Under the pieces are notes generated by a model, which was given only the letters and a program-made list of their open reading frames with translations, did not search any database and was not told the origin of the DNA. From Otis tarda (lineage: Eukaryota > Chordata > Aves > Otidiformes > Otididae), in NCBI GenBank assembly GCA_026413225.1, contig CM048554.1:4356001-4420000 (forward strand): a stretch of 64,000 nucleotides of DNA, in the 5' to 3' direction. This document shows positions 27,901-37,410 of this stretch, piece by piece (the first letter of the stretch is position 1; every line of letters begins with the position of its first letter). The translations under genes and the position numbers were made by a program.

Positions 27901-30900
27901 AACAAAAATGTACTTGCAGCTTAAAAAGCAGGACTTGTAAGTGTAGAGAAATATTTTACGTTTTGAGGGCGCTAGCTTTACCAAAAAAAAAAAAAAAAAA
28001 GAAAGAAATTAAAAGTGACACACTTCTATACCTGGAATAAGAAAAAAAAAAACCACAACACCCAACTTTTTGAAGGCTTGCAGAAAGCTCCAGTGCTTCA
28101 GTCTTCTTCATGAACTTGTCAGAAAGCAACTACAAGAAACCAGCCTTGCCTGTTCACTAGCACGGCAAGTATGGAAACAGCACATTCTCAGCTACTAAGG
28201 AATCTATACAGTACTTAAAAGCAGTGTATATGTAAAAAGCCTTTTGGCTAACATATTTAACAATACAGTGTCCTGCTTTGCTTTAGTTTTCATCCTAAAC
28301 TTTTCCCTGTTTCTGAATACAATTACACAGATTAAAAACTCTCAAGGGGAAGTCAATAAAATGGTGCAAAAAAATTGTGGGCTTCTTCAATCTAGTGTGA
28401 AAAAGCAAAGAAAAAAAAAAAAGCTTTGAGCTTTGCCACTTGCTTCCTAGCCAGGAATAGATGGTCTGCATAGATGCTGATCTAGAAACCATGCCTCAGT
28501 TATCATGTGGTTTTGAAGTCTTATTTACAAATGGTCAACACTCAAAGGTGCTTTTCCCACAAGGACTCTTTCTGACAAGTTTCAACTTCTTCAACCAGTT
28601 GTGCCAGCACCAAGTCTCTCAGAGGAGTTCTACACATACAAGTACGTATAGATAAATAAGGCAATTATTTCCTCTTCTAATGTTATCTGAAAATACCTGA
28701 AATGTATTTGCACCAAATTTCCTCAGGAGGTTCACCTTTCACCATACAAAACAGATCTGGAAAACCTCAAGCATAAAACTCTGCAAAACTACACATAAGC
28801 TGGGTATTTTAACCAAGTGTTAAGAAAATCACAGAGATCCTCACGGTTTTATATGCCCATGTTCAGCATTCAGATTGCTAATCAATTCCCATGCAAAGGA
28901 AGGAAGGAAGTGAAAAGAACGGCTTCTCACCTCTTCACAGATTAGATTCTAGAAACTGCCCATTTGCTATACAAAATTAAAAAAAAAAAAAAAAGAAATT
29001 ACCACAACATATGCTTAAACAACAGAAATTAAATGGCCGCAGCTATGTTTAATTGCAGCGTGCTATTAATGTAAGCAGGACTCAGTAGCCATCACAACCC
29101 CTTGCTCCTGAAGATGCTAAGATCATTTTTCGGGTTGTCCTAGCATCCTGACAACTATCAACGCACAGCTTCACCTGCAAAAATCCTTACTTATTAGCTA
29201 CTTGAGCTAGTAAAACCAATAGATAAGCTAATTAAAAAAAAGAAATTAAAAAACTAAGTACATCATAAAAGCCACTCTACACAGAGAATCTTTCCCTCCC
29301 TCACTAAAACTCTTCCATACAGTCGGAGACTTAACTGGATTTGTTGGAAGCACCAAGATACCAATGTAGTGCTGCCATCATCCACAGGCAACTTCTGACT
29401 GTGCTATTTCTCATCTTTTCTGAATCAAACATCAAGAGAATACTAAGGGGGGAAAAAAAATCAATTATGGAAGTCTGTTACAGGAAACAGAGTAGTATGA
29501 AGACACAGAACTATACATAAAGTAACACTGAAGAATTAAGCAGGATAGAGGATAGAGGGGAGAGCAGAGAGAGCATACAAGTAAGCAGAACAGAAACTGA
29601 GAAATGGAAAAAAAAAAAAATCACAAGTACAGAAAAATAACAACTTTGAATGCTAACAGAAGAGTTGCAACAAAGATGAGGTACAGGATAGAGTACACAC
29701 ATGATCAAGTATTTAGATGAAATCAAATACTCAAAAGAAGAAAAAACAAGAAATAATAGGAACGAAGTAGTAAACACTGCTTTCCCCTTCTGATCTCTAA
29801 CACCAAATCGCAAACTACTCATCACTCATCCACAGAACATGATTCCAGGAAGCCAAATCTGCTTTTCTGACTCAATGTTACTTGAACACAGGAAGACAGA
29901 AGCAAACTGCAGTGATACAGAGAAATCAAAGCAGCAAGGAATTAAAAGCCACTAACTGAAAAGTTGGTGTTAATGGTGAACAAATGTATTTTACAGATTA
30001 ACACGAAAGAAAAATAAGCAAAAAGGAATTCTACAAATCAAAAGAAAGTGTGAGTCTCATACATGCCCTGAAGTCATGCACGTCCTTCCATGCAAGACAA
30101 AACTGTTGGTCCTCCAAAAGCCAAGGCATGACCTACAAGGCAGGCAGAGGGAAACAGGGCCAGCGTCTGCTCTCCAAGGTACTGCCCCTTCAGCCGCAAC
30201 TCAAGATTTCCAGGCCAAGCATCCTCTTACTGACCATGTCCCACTACATTCCCAACACCTGAGCATCTAAGGACAATTAGACAGCTAGCGTCCCCCAAGA
30301 ACTGACACTGACAACATCCAGGACAATCTAAAACACATGATCTTGGACACATCTCAGGAATTGCTTGGACTTCCGTAACTTGAAAACTATCCTTACAGAG
30401 GAGAAGTCAAACAGCACCAAAACGTATGAAAAAAAATTAACAGGAAGTTTTTCTACACAGTGAATGAGATGCCTTCAAGTTCTAGAGCAGTCAAATATCT
30501 TAAAAAGGAAAAAAAAAAAAATCAAATACAGCAAGGGATGTTTTTCTTTCTTTCTTGAATATCCTTGAAGTTATTCACATTAACTAAGCAGGACTATAAC
30601 TGTAGAGTCTGTGTTCAGGAAAGTTGAGAACATCTGCAGCATAAAATTTGAGAATCTCTACTATAAATGAATGAATCAATTTCCCTGATATTGCATGTGG
30701 TAGGAAATGTAAGGATGTTAGCTTCCATGGCCTCCTTAAGCTTTAAGGATATTGTAACAAGTACTTATCCAACATAAGATTTCCTTATATACAAAGAGAA
30801 AGAGCTCAGTAAGTACACATCATCGGTCCGTAACTCACAACAAAATTCAGCAGAATGGGATTTACGTAACTAATCTTCAGCATCAGTGCTCAAGCGGCTT

Positions 30901-33900
30901 GAGCTATGAGACAGAACCAGTCTTCAGCAGCCTGAACAGGAAAAGTTTCAGGACAAAATCATTTTTGATCACATCAAATAACATGAACCACAATCATCGT
31001 ACAGAACAAAGCTGAAATATCTTTCTAAAAATAGAGGCCTTTCAGCTATTAAAGTCACAGAGTTCTTCCTTCAACTACTTTACAGTTACAAACAACATTT
31101 TTAAACTACTTCATCTTAGTGTCACCATCCCTTTTGCTTTCGAAAGTTCACAGTTACAAAGGATGCAAGTTCTGCCTCCCATTTTTTTCCCTCTGAGGCT
31201 ACTTCATTTGGAGTAGCACTTCACCACAGTCCACAACTGCAATTTGGCAAGAAAGGAAAAGTTATTTTCATTTTTCTTTAAGTCTGGCTGCTCACCCCCT
31301 TAAGAAGGGTCAAAGACAAAAGTAAATATTAAACAATCACTGAATTTCAATTTTGTAAACAAATTAACTTCTCTTCCTCAACATGAGACATTAAAGATGT
31401 AGGTTAGTTTAATAAAGTTGGGCAGTTACCCCAATAGCTCCTCCACAGAATCTCTGCAGAGGTTCTGAACATGGAAATATCACCTAAGTGGAAAAAAAAC
31501 ATGAATCTTTTAAAAGAGGGGAAAAAAAAAAAAAAAGGGCCAGGCAACAGAGAAAACTGTTTTACAGTTTTGCACAAAAGGAACAGTCAAACAAAACACT
31601 AGATCTGCACAAAACACTAGGGGCAGGCAAATAATCAATACTCAAACTTACAGGCAACCACTGAACAAGTGACAGCAGCTCTTGCAGACCAAGTGATGTT
31701 AATTATGCAATATTTGTAATAATCTTATAAGGATGTATACTCAATATCTCAAATATATGAATATTCACAGCATGAAATATTCATCCTCTCCAGATCCCAA
31801 AAAGTAAACTGAATGCTGCACTGTTTTGGAATACGTCGATTTCTTACCAAACTCAAAGTAAACATAGCCTCACTCAACCTCTAAGCCTACTCTTGGTACT
31901 TCCTGAATGCCAGAACTACATGACAAAAAGTCAAGTCAAGCATCTTCAGCATCCAAATTCAGGGCTATCCTGAAGCCATATAAATAGTAAAGCATTCCAG
32001 TATCTCAAGGGTTTTATGGATCTGATCATATGGGGAGCAGTTCTGCAGGCCAGCTGACAGTGCTAACGGACAGAAAACCGCAATATTAATCTACATCCAT
32101 CTCTGGATGGATGCTTGAGTAAACTTTGTGGGGTTTTTTGTTTTGTTTTTAATGTTTTACTAAAGGTTTAAGAGAAAACAAGAAAAACGGCCTGCAAGCT
32201 TGTGTAATAGAATAATACTAGAAGTCTCAATTCATCAATGTGAACTAGTTTTATAAGGTTTCAGAGTTGCTAAGAAAAAAAAAAAAAAATGGACTAAAGA
32301 GGCAATCATTGAGGAAAGTAAAGTAGAATACTGGGAAGAAAACAAACTTAGTTCCCAGAAACCAAGAACTGGGACTAACCTAGGCCTACCAAAGTTACCT
32401 AAAACCACGACCGCCGCTGTATAATAAACCCTATTTTTCCATGCTGTCATTTTTTTTCCTTACTTCTATAAAAACCAAACCAAACAACAAGAACAAAACA
32501 AACCTAAACCAAAACCATGTACGGAGTATTAAGTCAACATACATCAACACCAGCTGCAGCCCCAAAGGGAAGCCTCTTGGGCAACCAAGCCCACTCAGGC
32601 TCCTTGGAACATGCCACAGCCAGGACTACAAGCACAACTGACTCAGGACCAGCCTGAGAACTAGACTTCAACTTTAAGCTATGAAGAAGCACTCCCAGGC
32701 ACCCAAATACAACCTTACACTCAACAAACACTTATCATGGAGCATATCACGTACTCTGTACCTTCATGTGAGGCCTGCGTAACTGTCCAATGACAGCATG
32801 ACTCTATAGGTAGCTCAGACTATTACTGTGGCTTCAAGTGTGACACAGTGACCTGCAAAACTGTGGTGTAAAAGACTCAAGACAGAAAAAGCTGTGTTTA
32901 ATGCTACACTCCTGTATTTTCTGGCTTACTTTATGGTTAAGAGTATCTGGGTATCTGCACAGTGCCTAGCAAAACAGAACTATCCTGATCAGGGCCTCTG
33001 GACATCACAGTAATGTAAATATTACTAAAGAACAAATGAAACTCAATATAATCCCGCCTAGACTGACAAGAACTGGCATCCAAAGAAACCAAGGAATGTA
33101 CAGCGTATTGATATCAGGGTTCATTTTGGGATACAGAACGCTATAAATTAACATAAAAGCATATCAAGTCCTCCATGCATTTTTCCTTGAAAAAGTGTGT
33201 GGCCCATATAATTAACGTCATGAGAATCTGTTCTTAAGTCTTTTGTAAATAAGTGCCCTTATCTTAAAAAGTAAACAATTGTGTCTCCCCCCCCCGCCCC
33301 CCCCCTTCAAGGCTATTAAAAATGTTTATGTTGTGGAAGATTAATTCAGAAATCAGACCAGACTTTTTACAGACTTTACTCCTATTAAACCCCTGCCTGG
33401 GAAAACATAAGTGATGCTAAGATACCTAGAGAGCACTCAGTGAGAAACTGGACTGCTTACTCTGAGTGAACAACGGAGCGTCTTGCAATGTAACAACTGC
33501 CTGGGCATTTCATAGAGGAATTTGTGTTTTACTAAGTTCCTGGATCAAATCTCAACTTGAAATACACTACTTCTCAGGAAATAACTTCAAGATCAGGGAA
33601 TTTACTGGGTTTCATACTTAGATCAAACACTGAAAATAAAGATGCTGCAAAAGGGAAAAAAAAAAACCCAACCCAACATTGCTGCTTCTGTTCATAAAAC
33701 ATTGCCTGCTCCTCATACTTAAGCATAGCAATGAAGCTTTGTGTTATATATATATACATAGACCTTTGGTCAAAAAAAAAAAAAAAAGTTTTTCAACCTA
33801 CAGGTTTCCAGTTCCACAAGATCTCAGACAGCCCTTATGAGTTCCGCAGAAGCAGGCCCATTGACCACCTGTTACAAAATGAGGCCTCAGGACCTGGGGT

Positions 33901-36861
33901 CTTGTAAGGAGCTCTAGCAAGACATAACCCTGGGCCTACACAGAGGTCACTGCTAGACAACAGCTCCAGCTCTGCACATTGTTATGGAGTGTGGATTAAT
34001 ACTGTAGCAGTTTATAGTGGGGCTAACATGCTTATAACAAAAATATGCCTGGCTGTTCGGAGAATTGTTAAGTTCCATCCTTCCGTCATCCATAAACTGG
34101 TAACTTCTTCTGAAGAAAAACAGAGCTTCCCACCTGTTCTTTTCAAAACAATACATTAAGAGTTGTTAGTCAATTCACTTTCTAAGTGACCTGTCACACA
34201 ATTGATATCAAATAATTGTTTTGTAAACATTTGGGTAAATGAAGACAAAGGGCAGAATGTGCTCTGTGTAAAAATGTTTAGTTTAGCAAGAAATTCCTAA
34301 AACAAACTAGATTATGCTTCCTGGACCTCTTTCAAAAGACTGTTTCAGTAGTTTCAGTGAAGAGGCGATCCCAAATGCTCAGCGGGCAGAAAAGGAAACT
34401 GCTGGCAGTCTCTGGCTCACACATTTTGGGCATGACCTCATTCTTTACTATCACTTTTCATTTTTGCTGCAGTGTTTTAAAAACCAAGGCTTGACACTAT
34501 TTTTGCACATTAGCTTTAATGATTACTTCAGAAACGCAAAGAACACAACTCAAAGTTACAAAAGCGTATCTCCCTCACAGCTCGGTCTCATACAATGAGA
34601 AGGTAGGTAGCGCATGCAGCGCACCATCATATATGCCCCCCTACCCAAACACACACACACACAAATCAGTTATGTTTATTTCAAGTGTGCTCTTTCTCTG
34701 AATGGAAGGCCACACCTAATGTTATCTGATCAGTATTTTTGGGGGATGTTAACTATACAGCAATAGTGGTGCATAATTTCCCTAATAAATTGGACTTAAA
34801 AAGTCAAATTTTCTTTTCATAAATAGCAAGTTTATATCTTAAATTATACAGAACCATTAAATTAGCCATACTCTAGTTATATATATTTTTTAAAAAATTG
34901 TGAGAGTGATTTAAAATATTGCTTTAAGGAAATATCTAGCTGCCTAAATGCCCATTACCTTAAAATGGTTCTAAAAATAAATTCATACTGGAATTTCAGA
35001 GACCTCTTGAAATATCAAGTTTAACATTACAACTTTTTTCTGCTTGATCACAGCAGTCTTGATCAAGTTCAAACAATGATTATTTATCAATCCATCAAAA
35101 CCAAGCAAAGTTATATCTTCCAACAAAAAGCTGTCATCATTGATAGTTTGGTCTTATTTTGAACCTGCTGTTTGAATAAGCATTCAGTTTATACCACCAG
35201 TGTATTCCCCACCTCTCCAGTTGAGAAAGGCAAGATACACATGCTAAGTTAAGTAAACATCACAACGATTGTTCAAAACAAGATACAGGAATCACCAGCT
35301 TAGTCAAACTTGGCAAACAATTTTAACAACACAACAGTTTTCTGACGTTAACTTTTTAATGTGATTTAATCCAGCCTCTAGGCTCTCCCGAAAGTTATAC
35401 ACATACATTTTTACTTTTCAAATAAAACACTGGCCATCATATTTCCCTAGGAAGAAACAGACCAACATTCAAGTGCCACAGTATCTACTCATATATCTTA
35501 GGAAAGAAGAAACACCACATACAGTTGGGCCTCACAAGAGTTAAGGATAAGAAAAAAAAAAAAAAAACACACCTCTACCTAAATCCTGCTCTAGGAAGCA
35601 TTCTGTGCTTCACTCCATTGGAACACGATTTGCTTCTAAGAGACTGCAGTGTGCAACCAGGAAAAATGTTTGTGATAGCTCAACTTCCCGCTAATCACAA
35701 ACTCCAACTGGTAATAATAAGTTCGTCAAATTCCTCAGCATCTCCACAAATCATGGTTTTTAGTCTTTGTTCATGAAGCAGTGCACAGAGACCAACCTCC
35801 AAGAAGCCGGGAAGGTACCTTGCCTGCCACGGAGAACTGAGAGCAGGTTCCAAAGGGATACACGAGGCCTGCTGCATAGGGGTAAGGGAGATTTCATGCC
35901 CAAAATGCAACCGGATTTCAGCGGTGCTGGGGGACTGCTGTATAAACCCTCCGACCCTCCCCGGCTGTTTAGATAACACCTGTAAAGAGGAAACTTCGGA
36001 AGGAAGCCTGAGACCACCCCCCAGGCAAAACATTCGGGAGCTCCTTACCCCCCTACGCCAGCCCGGGCCTCGCAAAGCTCCTCGCTCCTTTAGGCGCCGG
36101 TTCCCTTACAGCCAAGCAGCCGCTTCGGGAAAATAGGTACCCGAAAAGCACCTCCGCCGCCTCCCTTCCCCCCCCCGCTACCTCCACGGCTACACCATAC
36201 CGCGGACAAGCAAGGGGGAGGGGGGAGGCAGGATCACTCAGAGCCGCCTTGTCTGCTGCTTAAAAGGGACCCAGCCCAGGCCCGGCCTCCAGCTGCTCAG
36301 CAGCCACCGGAGCAGCTCTCAGGCACCTCCTCAGCCGAGCGAGGAGCCAGCTAGGCCCGGCTGCAGCTTCCCGGGGGATGCAGGACGAGGAACGGGCTCC
36401 TGACGCCGACGGCGGGGTCGCGTCCCCGCCCGGCCCCACACGCAGACACCCGTGGGGCAGGCGGGAAAAGGGGAAAGGCGGTGGAAGGGGGGGAACTCTG
36501 CGGAAGGCCTGGCAGGGACAGCCCCTAGGCGCAACCTCCCCAGGCCGCAAGTCGCCCGGCCCCGGTACGGCGAGGAGAGAAGGGAGGGAGGAAAAAGAAG
36601 CCGCAGAGCAGGCTCTCCCTCTATGGCCACCCCGCAGAGAGAGAGGTAACCCCGCGCCCAGGAGGCCCGAGGCAGGCGAGGAAAGGCAAAGGGGGGGGGA
36701 TGAGGAAGGAGATGAAGCGGGGTTATAACCCAGCCCGTGAAGAGCAGGGTACGTGGGGTCCCGGCCCGGGGCGAGGAGTGTCGGGGGGAGGGTAGCGGGG
36801 GAGGGCGGCCTCACTTACTCTCATTTAACACCTCCAGCAGCTCGGCGCAGCTCTCACACAT
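3848..36861 (-). CDS. USP34: USP34, ubiquitin carboxyl-terminal hydrolase 34, 5' part (coding exons 1-6)
   Basis: Six minus-strand exons (36819-36861, 17654-17741, 13855-14275, 9156-9206, 8843-8992, 3848-3915) join in one frame of 821 nt, giving residues 1-273 plus two bases of codon 274. The product begins MCESCAELLEVLNE and continues through EIFNQVVCALINLVIAQVQ and FSLWSTDEKEKLLLCVAKIF, which I recognise as vertebrate USP34. The family protein is about 3,500 residues long, and its cysteine-protease domain lies mid-protein, beyond this window. USP34 is a deubiquitinase; known roles include stabilising axin in Wnt/beta-catenin signalling and DNA-damage responses. The start is fixed by two in-frame stops (TAA TGA) just two codons upstream. 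All junctions seen are GT-AG. The linker around residues 95-150 differs from my memory of the mammalian protein, while the flanking segments are nearly invariant. Identity is very secure; the gene is cut by the window edge, not truncated. Confidence 0.97.
3916..8842 (-). other. USP34: USP34 intron 5
   Basis: About 4.9 kb of AT-rich intron between exons 6 and 5. It includes A/T homopolymer tracts, the longest being A23 at 5928-5950. No gene, RNA gene or interspersed repeat recognised by eye. Confidence 0.85.
5928..5950. repeat. A23 homopolymer
   Basis: Uninterrupted run of 23 A on the plus strand in USP34 intron 5. No retroposon body is obvious next to it. Confidence 0.9.
8843..8992 (-). CDS. 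USP34: USP34 coding exon 5
   Basis: A 150-nt, phase-0 exon encoding residues 202-251, beginning DVEVPLHLLRYVCLFCGKNG and ending HAFITVVSN. The acceptor is TTTGTAG before 8992 and the donor is GTAAGT. It is only 163 nt from exon 4. Confidence 0.96.
9156..9206 (-). CDS. USP34: USP34 coding exon 4
   Basis: A 51-nt microexon-sized exon, in phase 0 at both ends, encoding DISAQESNILGAFCDMN (residues 185-201). The acceptor is TAAACAG before 9206 and the donor GTAAGT follows 9156. Because it is symmetric it could be skipped without a frameshift; there is no evidence here that it is. Confidence 0.94.
9207..13854 (-). other. USP34: USP34 intron 3
   Basis: About 4.6 kb of AT-rich intron between exons 4 and 3. 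The one recognisable element is a CR1 LINE 3' end at 13258-13340, only 515 nt downstream of the exon 3 donor. No coding sequence supported. Confidence 0.85.
13258..13340 (+). mobile_element. CR1 LINE, 3'-end fragment, plus strand
   Basis: The segment holds the diagnostic CR1 3' sequence (GGACTAGATGACCTTTGAAG, CCTTCCAACCCTAACC) and ends in the tail TTCTATGATTCTATGA at 13325-13340. CR1 elements are chicken-repeat-1 non-LTR retrotransposons, usually severely 5'-truncated in birds, as here (about 80 nt). It lies antisense to USP34 within intron 3. No clear target-site duplication, as is usual for CR1. Confidence 0.93.
13855..14275 (-). CDS. USP34: USP34 coding exon 3
   Basis: This 421-nt exon covers residues 44-184. 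It begins QCLCCFKEYKHLEIFNQVV, passes through a hydrophobic helical stretch (CALINLVIAQVQALRDQL), then a charged, serine-rich linker (about residues 95-150), and ends in SLWSTDEKEKLLLCVAKIF and YKHNTHPTIE. Its acceptor is a TC-rich tract ending in CAG before 14275; its donor is GTATAT. The open frame runs on past 13855 into the intron, but the splice donor and the match of exon 4 fix the end here. Confidence 0.96.
14276..17653 (-). other. USP34: USP34 intron 2
   Basis: About 3.4 kb of AT-rich intron between exons 3 and 2, with an A18-20 tract near 17062. The open frames in it are short and show no known domain. Nothing else seen. Confidence 0.85.
17654..17741 (-). CDS. USP34: USP34 coding exon 2
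   Basis: This 88-nt exon encodes the completion of Ile15 and SDIEGADGLQLRKEHALKIF onwards to the start of residue 44. The acceptor is TTTAG before 17741 and the donor GTAATT follows 17654. Its phases (two bases in, two bases out) match exons 1 and 3. It is separated from exon 1 by a 19 kb intron. Confidence 0.96.
23027..23038. repeat. G12 homopolymer
   Basis: Twelve consecutive G on the plus strand in USP34 intron 1. Long G runs are error-prone in sequencing, so the length is uncertain. Confidence 0.85.
24945..25230. other. GC-richer block in USP34 intron 1 with exon-like borders
   Basis: GC content rises well above the surrounding intron for about 290 bases. On the plus strand (antisense to USP34) CTGCCTTTGCAG precedes 24988 and GGGTGAGG starts at 25175-25176, so 24988-25175 looks like an exon, and one frame is open across it. 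Frames on the minus strand are open too, which is what raised GC alone would give. The peptides are unrecognised. It could be an unrecognised repeat, an antisense lncRNA exon or chance. Confidence 0.3.
33287..33305. repeat. C9-G-C9 tract
   Basis: Two runs of nine C separated by a single G, in USP34 intron 1. The minus strand is G-rich here. Possible assembly or polymerase-slippage site. Confidence 0.85.
33745..33787. repeat. (TA)6 followed by A16
   Basis: A short TA dinucleotide run at 33745-33756 and, 15 bases on, 16 consecutive A at 33772-33787. Simple sequence in USP34 intron 1. Confidence 0.85.
34649..34662. repeat. (AC)n microsatellite
   Basis: About seven AC units in USP34 intron 1. 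Short dinucleotide repeat. Confidence 0.85.
36819..36861 (-). CDS. USP34: USP34 coding exon 1 (start codon)
   Basis: ATG is at 36861-36859 on the minus strand, followed by 14 codons plus one base (MCESCAELLEVLNE), then a consensus donor GTAAGT at 36818-36813. The ATG has A at -3 but T at +4. In-frame TAA and TGA stand immediately upstream, so no longer N-terminus is possible in this transcript. The exon sits in a CpG island, as expected for a broadly expressed gene. Confidence 0.96.
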
Positions 36862-36868
36862 TGTTCAT
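36854..36868 (-). promoter_or_regulatory. Four-codon uORF overlapping the USP34 start codon
   Basis: On the minus strand an ATG at 36868-36866 opens a frame of four codons (M-N-N-V) ending at TGA 36856-36854. It begins 7 nt upstream of the USP34 ATG, in another frame, and its stop lies just past that ATG (shared ATGTGTGA). The uATG context is weak (T at -3), the main ATG better (A at -3), so leaky scanning or reinitiation would be possible. Seen in sequence; translation is inference, and it needs the TSS to be upstream. Confidence 0.5.
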
Positions 36869-36872
36869 TAAC

Positions 36873-36900
36873 AGCAGCAGCCGCCGCCGCCGCCTCCTCC
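36873..36900. repeat. GC-rich triplet run in the USP34 5'UTR
   Basis: Just upstream of the USP34 ATG the minus strand reads GGA, then several GGC and then TGC triplets. It is a short composite (GGC)n/(TGC)n run in the presumed 5'UTR. Such runs can vary in length between individuals; no expansion is seen here. Confidence 0.75.
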
Positions 36901-36907
36901 CGACCAT

Positions 36908-36944
36908 TGATTGATCCGCTCGGTGCTGCTGATTGATGATTGAT
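36908..36944 (+). promoter_or_regulatory. Three TGATTGAT motifs (PBX/HOX-like)
   Basis: TGATTGAT occurs at 36908-36915, 36930-36937 and 36937-36944, the last two sharing one base. This octamer is the known consensus of PBX-HOX heterodimers. The cluster lies 47-83 nt upstream of the USP34 ATG, so it may be in 5'UTR rather than in a classic promoter position. Confidence 0.45.
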
Positions 36945-37077
36945 GGGGGCCGGGGCGGGGGTCAGTCGGGGGGGAGGGGAAGGAGGGGGCGGGAAGGGAT
37001 GGGATGGGAAGAGAAGGAGGGGAGGGGGGGAGAGAGGCAGGGGCCGGTCTGGGATCCGGGGGAGGGGGGATGGGGCG
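36945..37077 (+). repeat. G-rich tract with G-quadruplex potential
   Basis: Many runs of three to eight G, separated by one to five bases, lie on the plus strand, which is the template strand for USP34. The pattern fits several overlapping G-quadruplexes, with the complementary C-rich strand able to form i-motifs. It is within the presumed USP34 5'UTR or core promoter. Confidence 0.7.
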
Positions 37078-37085
37078 GCCGATCA

Positions 37086-37093
37086 ATGCAAAT
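37086..37093 (+). promoter_or_regulatory. Octamer motif ATGCAAAT
   Basis: A perfect ATGCAAAT (POU/OCT consensus) in the CpG island, 225 nt upstream of the USP34 ATG. One 8-mer match carries little weight by itself, but it is a rare AT-rich word in GC-rich DNA. Confidence 0.4.
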
Positions 37094-37165
37094 GAGCCTG
37101 TGGCGGCGGCGGTAGCGGCGGGGAGGAGAAGCCGAGTCACTCACTGGCTCCCAGTGACTCCACGC

Positions 37166-37176
37166 GCCGCCATTTT
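37166..37176 (-). promoter_or_regulatory. YY1-type site (AAAATGGCGGC on minus strand)
   Basis: The plus strand reads GCCGCCATTTT, the reverse complement of the extended YY1 consensus AANATGGCGGC. It lies about 305 nt upstream of the USP34 ATG and is oriented with the gene. YY1 sites of this form are common close to the TSS of CpG-island genes. Confidence 0.7.
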
Positions 37177-37187
37177 GCTGAGGGGGA

Positions 37188-37208
37188 AGGAGGAGGAGGA
37201 GGAGGAGG
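37188..37208. repeat. (GGA)n simple repeat
   Basis: About seven GGA units on the plus strand inside the CpG island, next to the YY1-type site at 37166. Simple-sequence repeat; likely to vary in length. Confidence 0.8.
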
Positions 37209-37399
37209 GGACGGGAGCGAGGGGGGACAGGGCGCTCGGGCTCAGCTCGGCAGTTTCCGACCAGGCAGGAGGCGAAGGTGGCCGAGTCCCTCCTCCCTTT
37301 CCTTTCGCTCCGCCTTCCCACCCCGGGCCGAGCGGCGGGCTGGCGAGCGGGGAGGAGGAGGAAGGGGGCGGGTCGGCCGGCAGCCGGGGCAGGCAGGGT

Positions 37400-37410
37400 A
37401 AAATGGCGGC
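37400..37410 (+). promoter_or_regulatory. YY1-type site (AAAATGGCGGC on plus strand)
   Basis: A second perfect AAAATGGCGGC, on the opposite strand, 224 nt beyond the first. Its orientation suggests it may mark a divergent (plus-strand) start in the same island; that is inference. Confidence 0.65.

Larger units (their letters stand above)
17742..36818 (-). other. USP34: USP34 intron 1 (19 kb)
   Basis: A long first intron, mostly AT-rich with many 10-17 base A tracts. It contains G12 at 23027-23038, a C9-G-C9 run at 33287-33305, (TA)n followed by A16 at 33745-33787, a short (CA)n near 34649, and a GC-richer, exon-like block near 24.95-25.23 kb. Its last 0.8 kb (from about 36.03 kb) is CpG-island sequence. 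No protein-coding gene or RNA gene can be supported within it; long first introns often hold enhancers, but none can be called from sequence alone. Confidence 0.85.

Noticed and set aside
29511..29825. 104-codon minus-strand hydrophobic frame in USP34 intron 1
   Set aside because: The composition (F, S, L, V) is what A/G-rich complementary DNA gives; no known family, no splice or promoter context.
36378..36728. Long plus-strand open frame in the CpG island (116 codons), and overlapping frames on both strands between 35.7 and 37.9 kb
   Set aside because: GC-rich DNA lacks stop codons on all frames. The peptides are low-complexity (G, R, P, A, E) and match no family I know, and several overlap each other.
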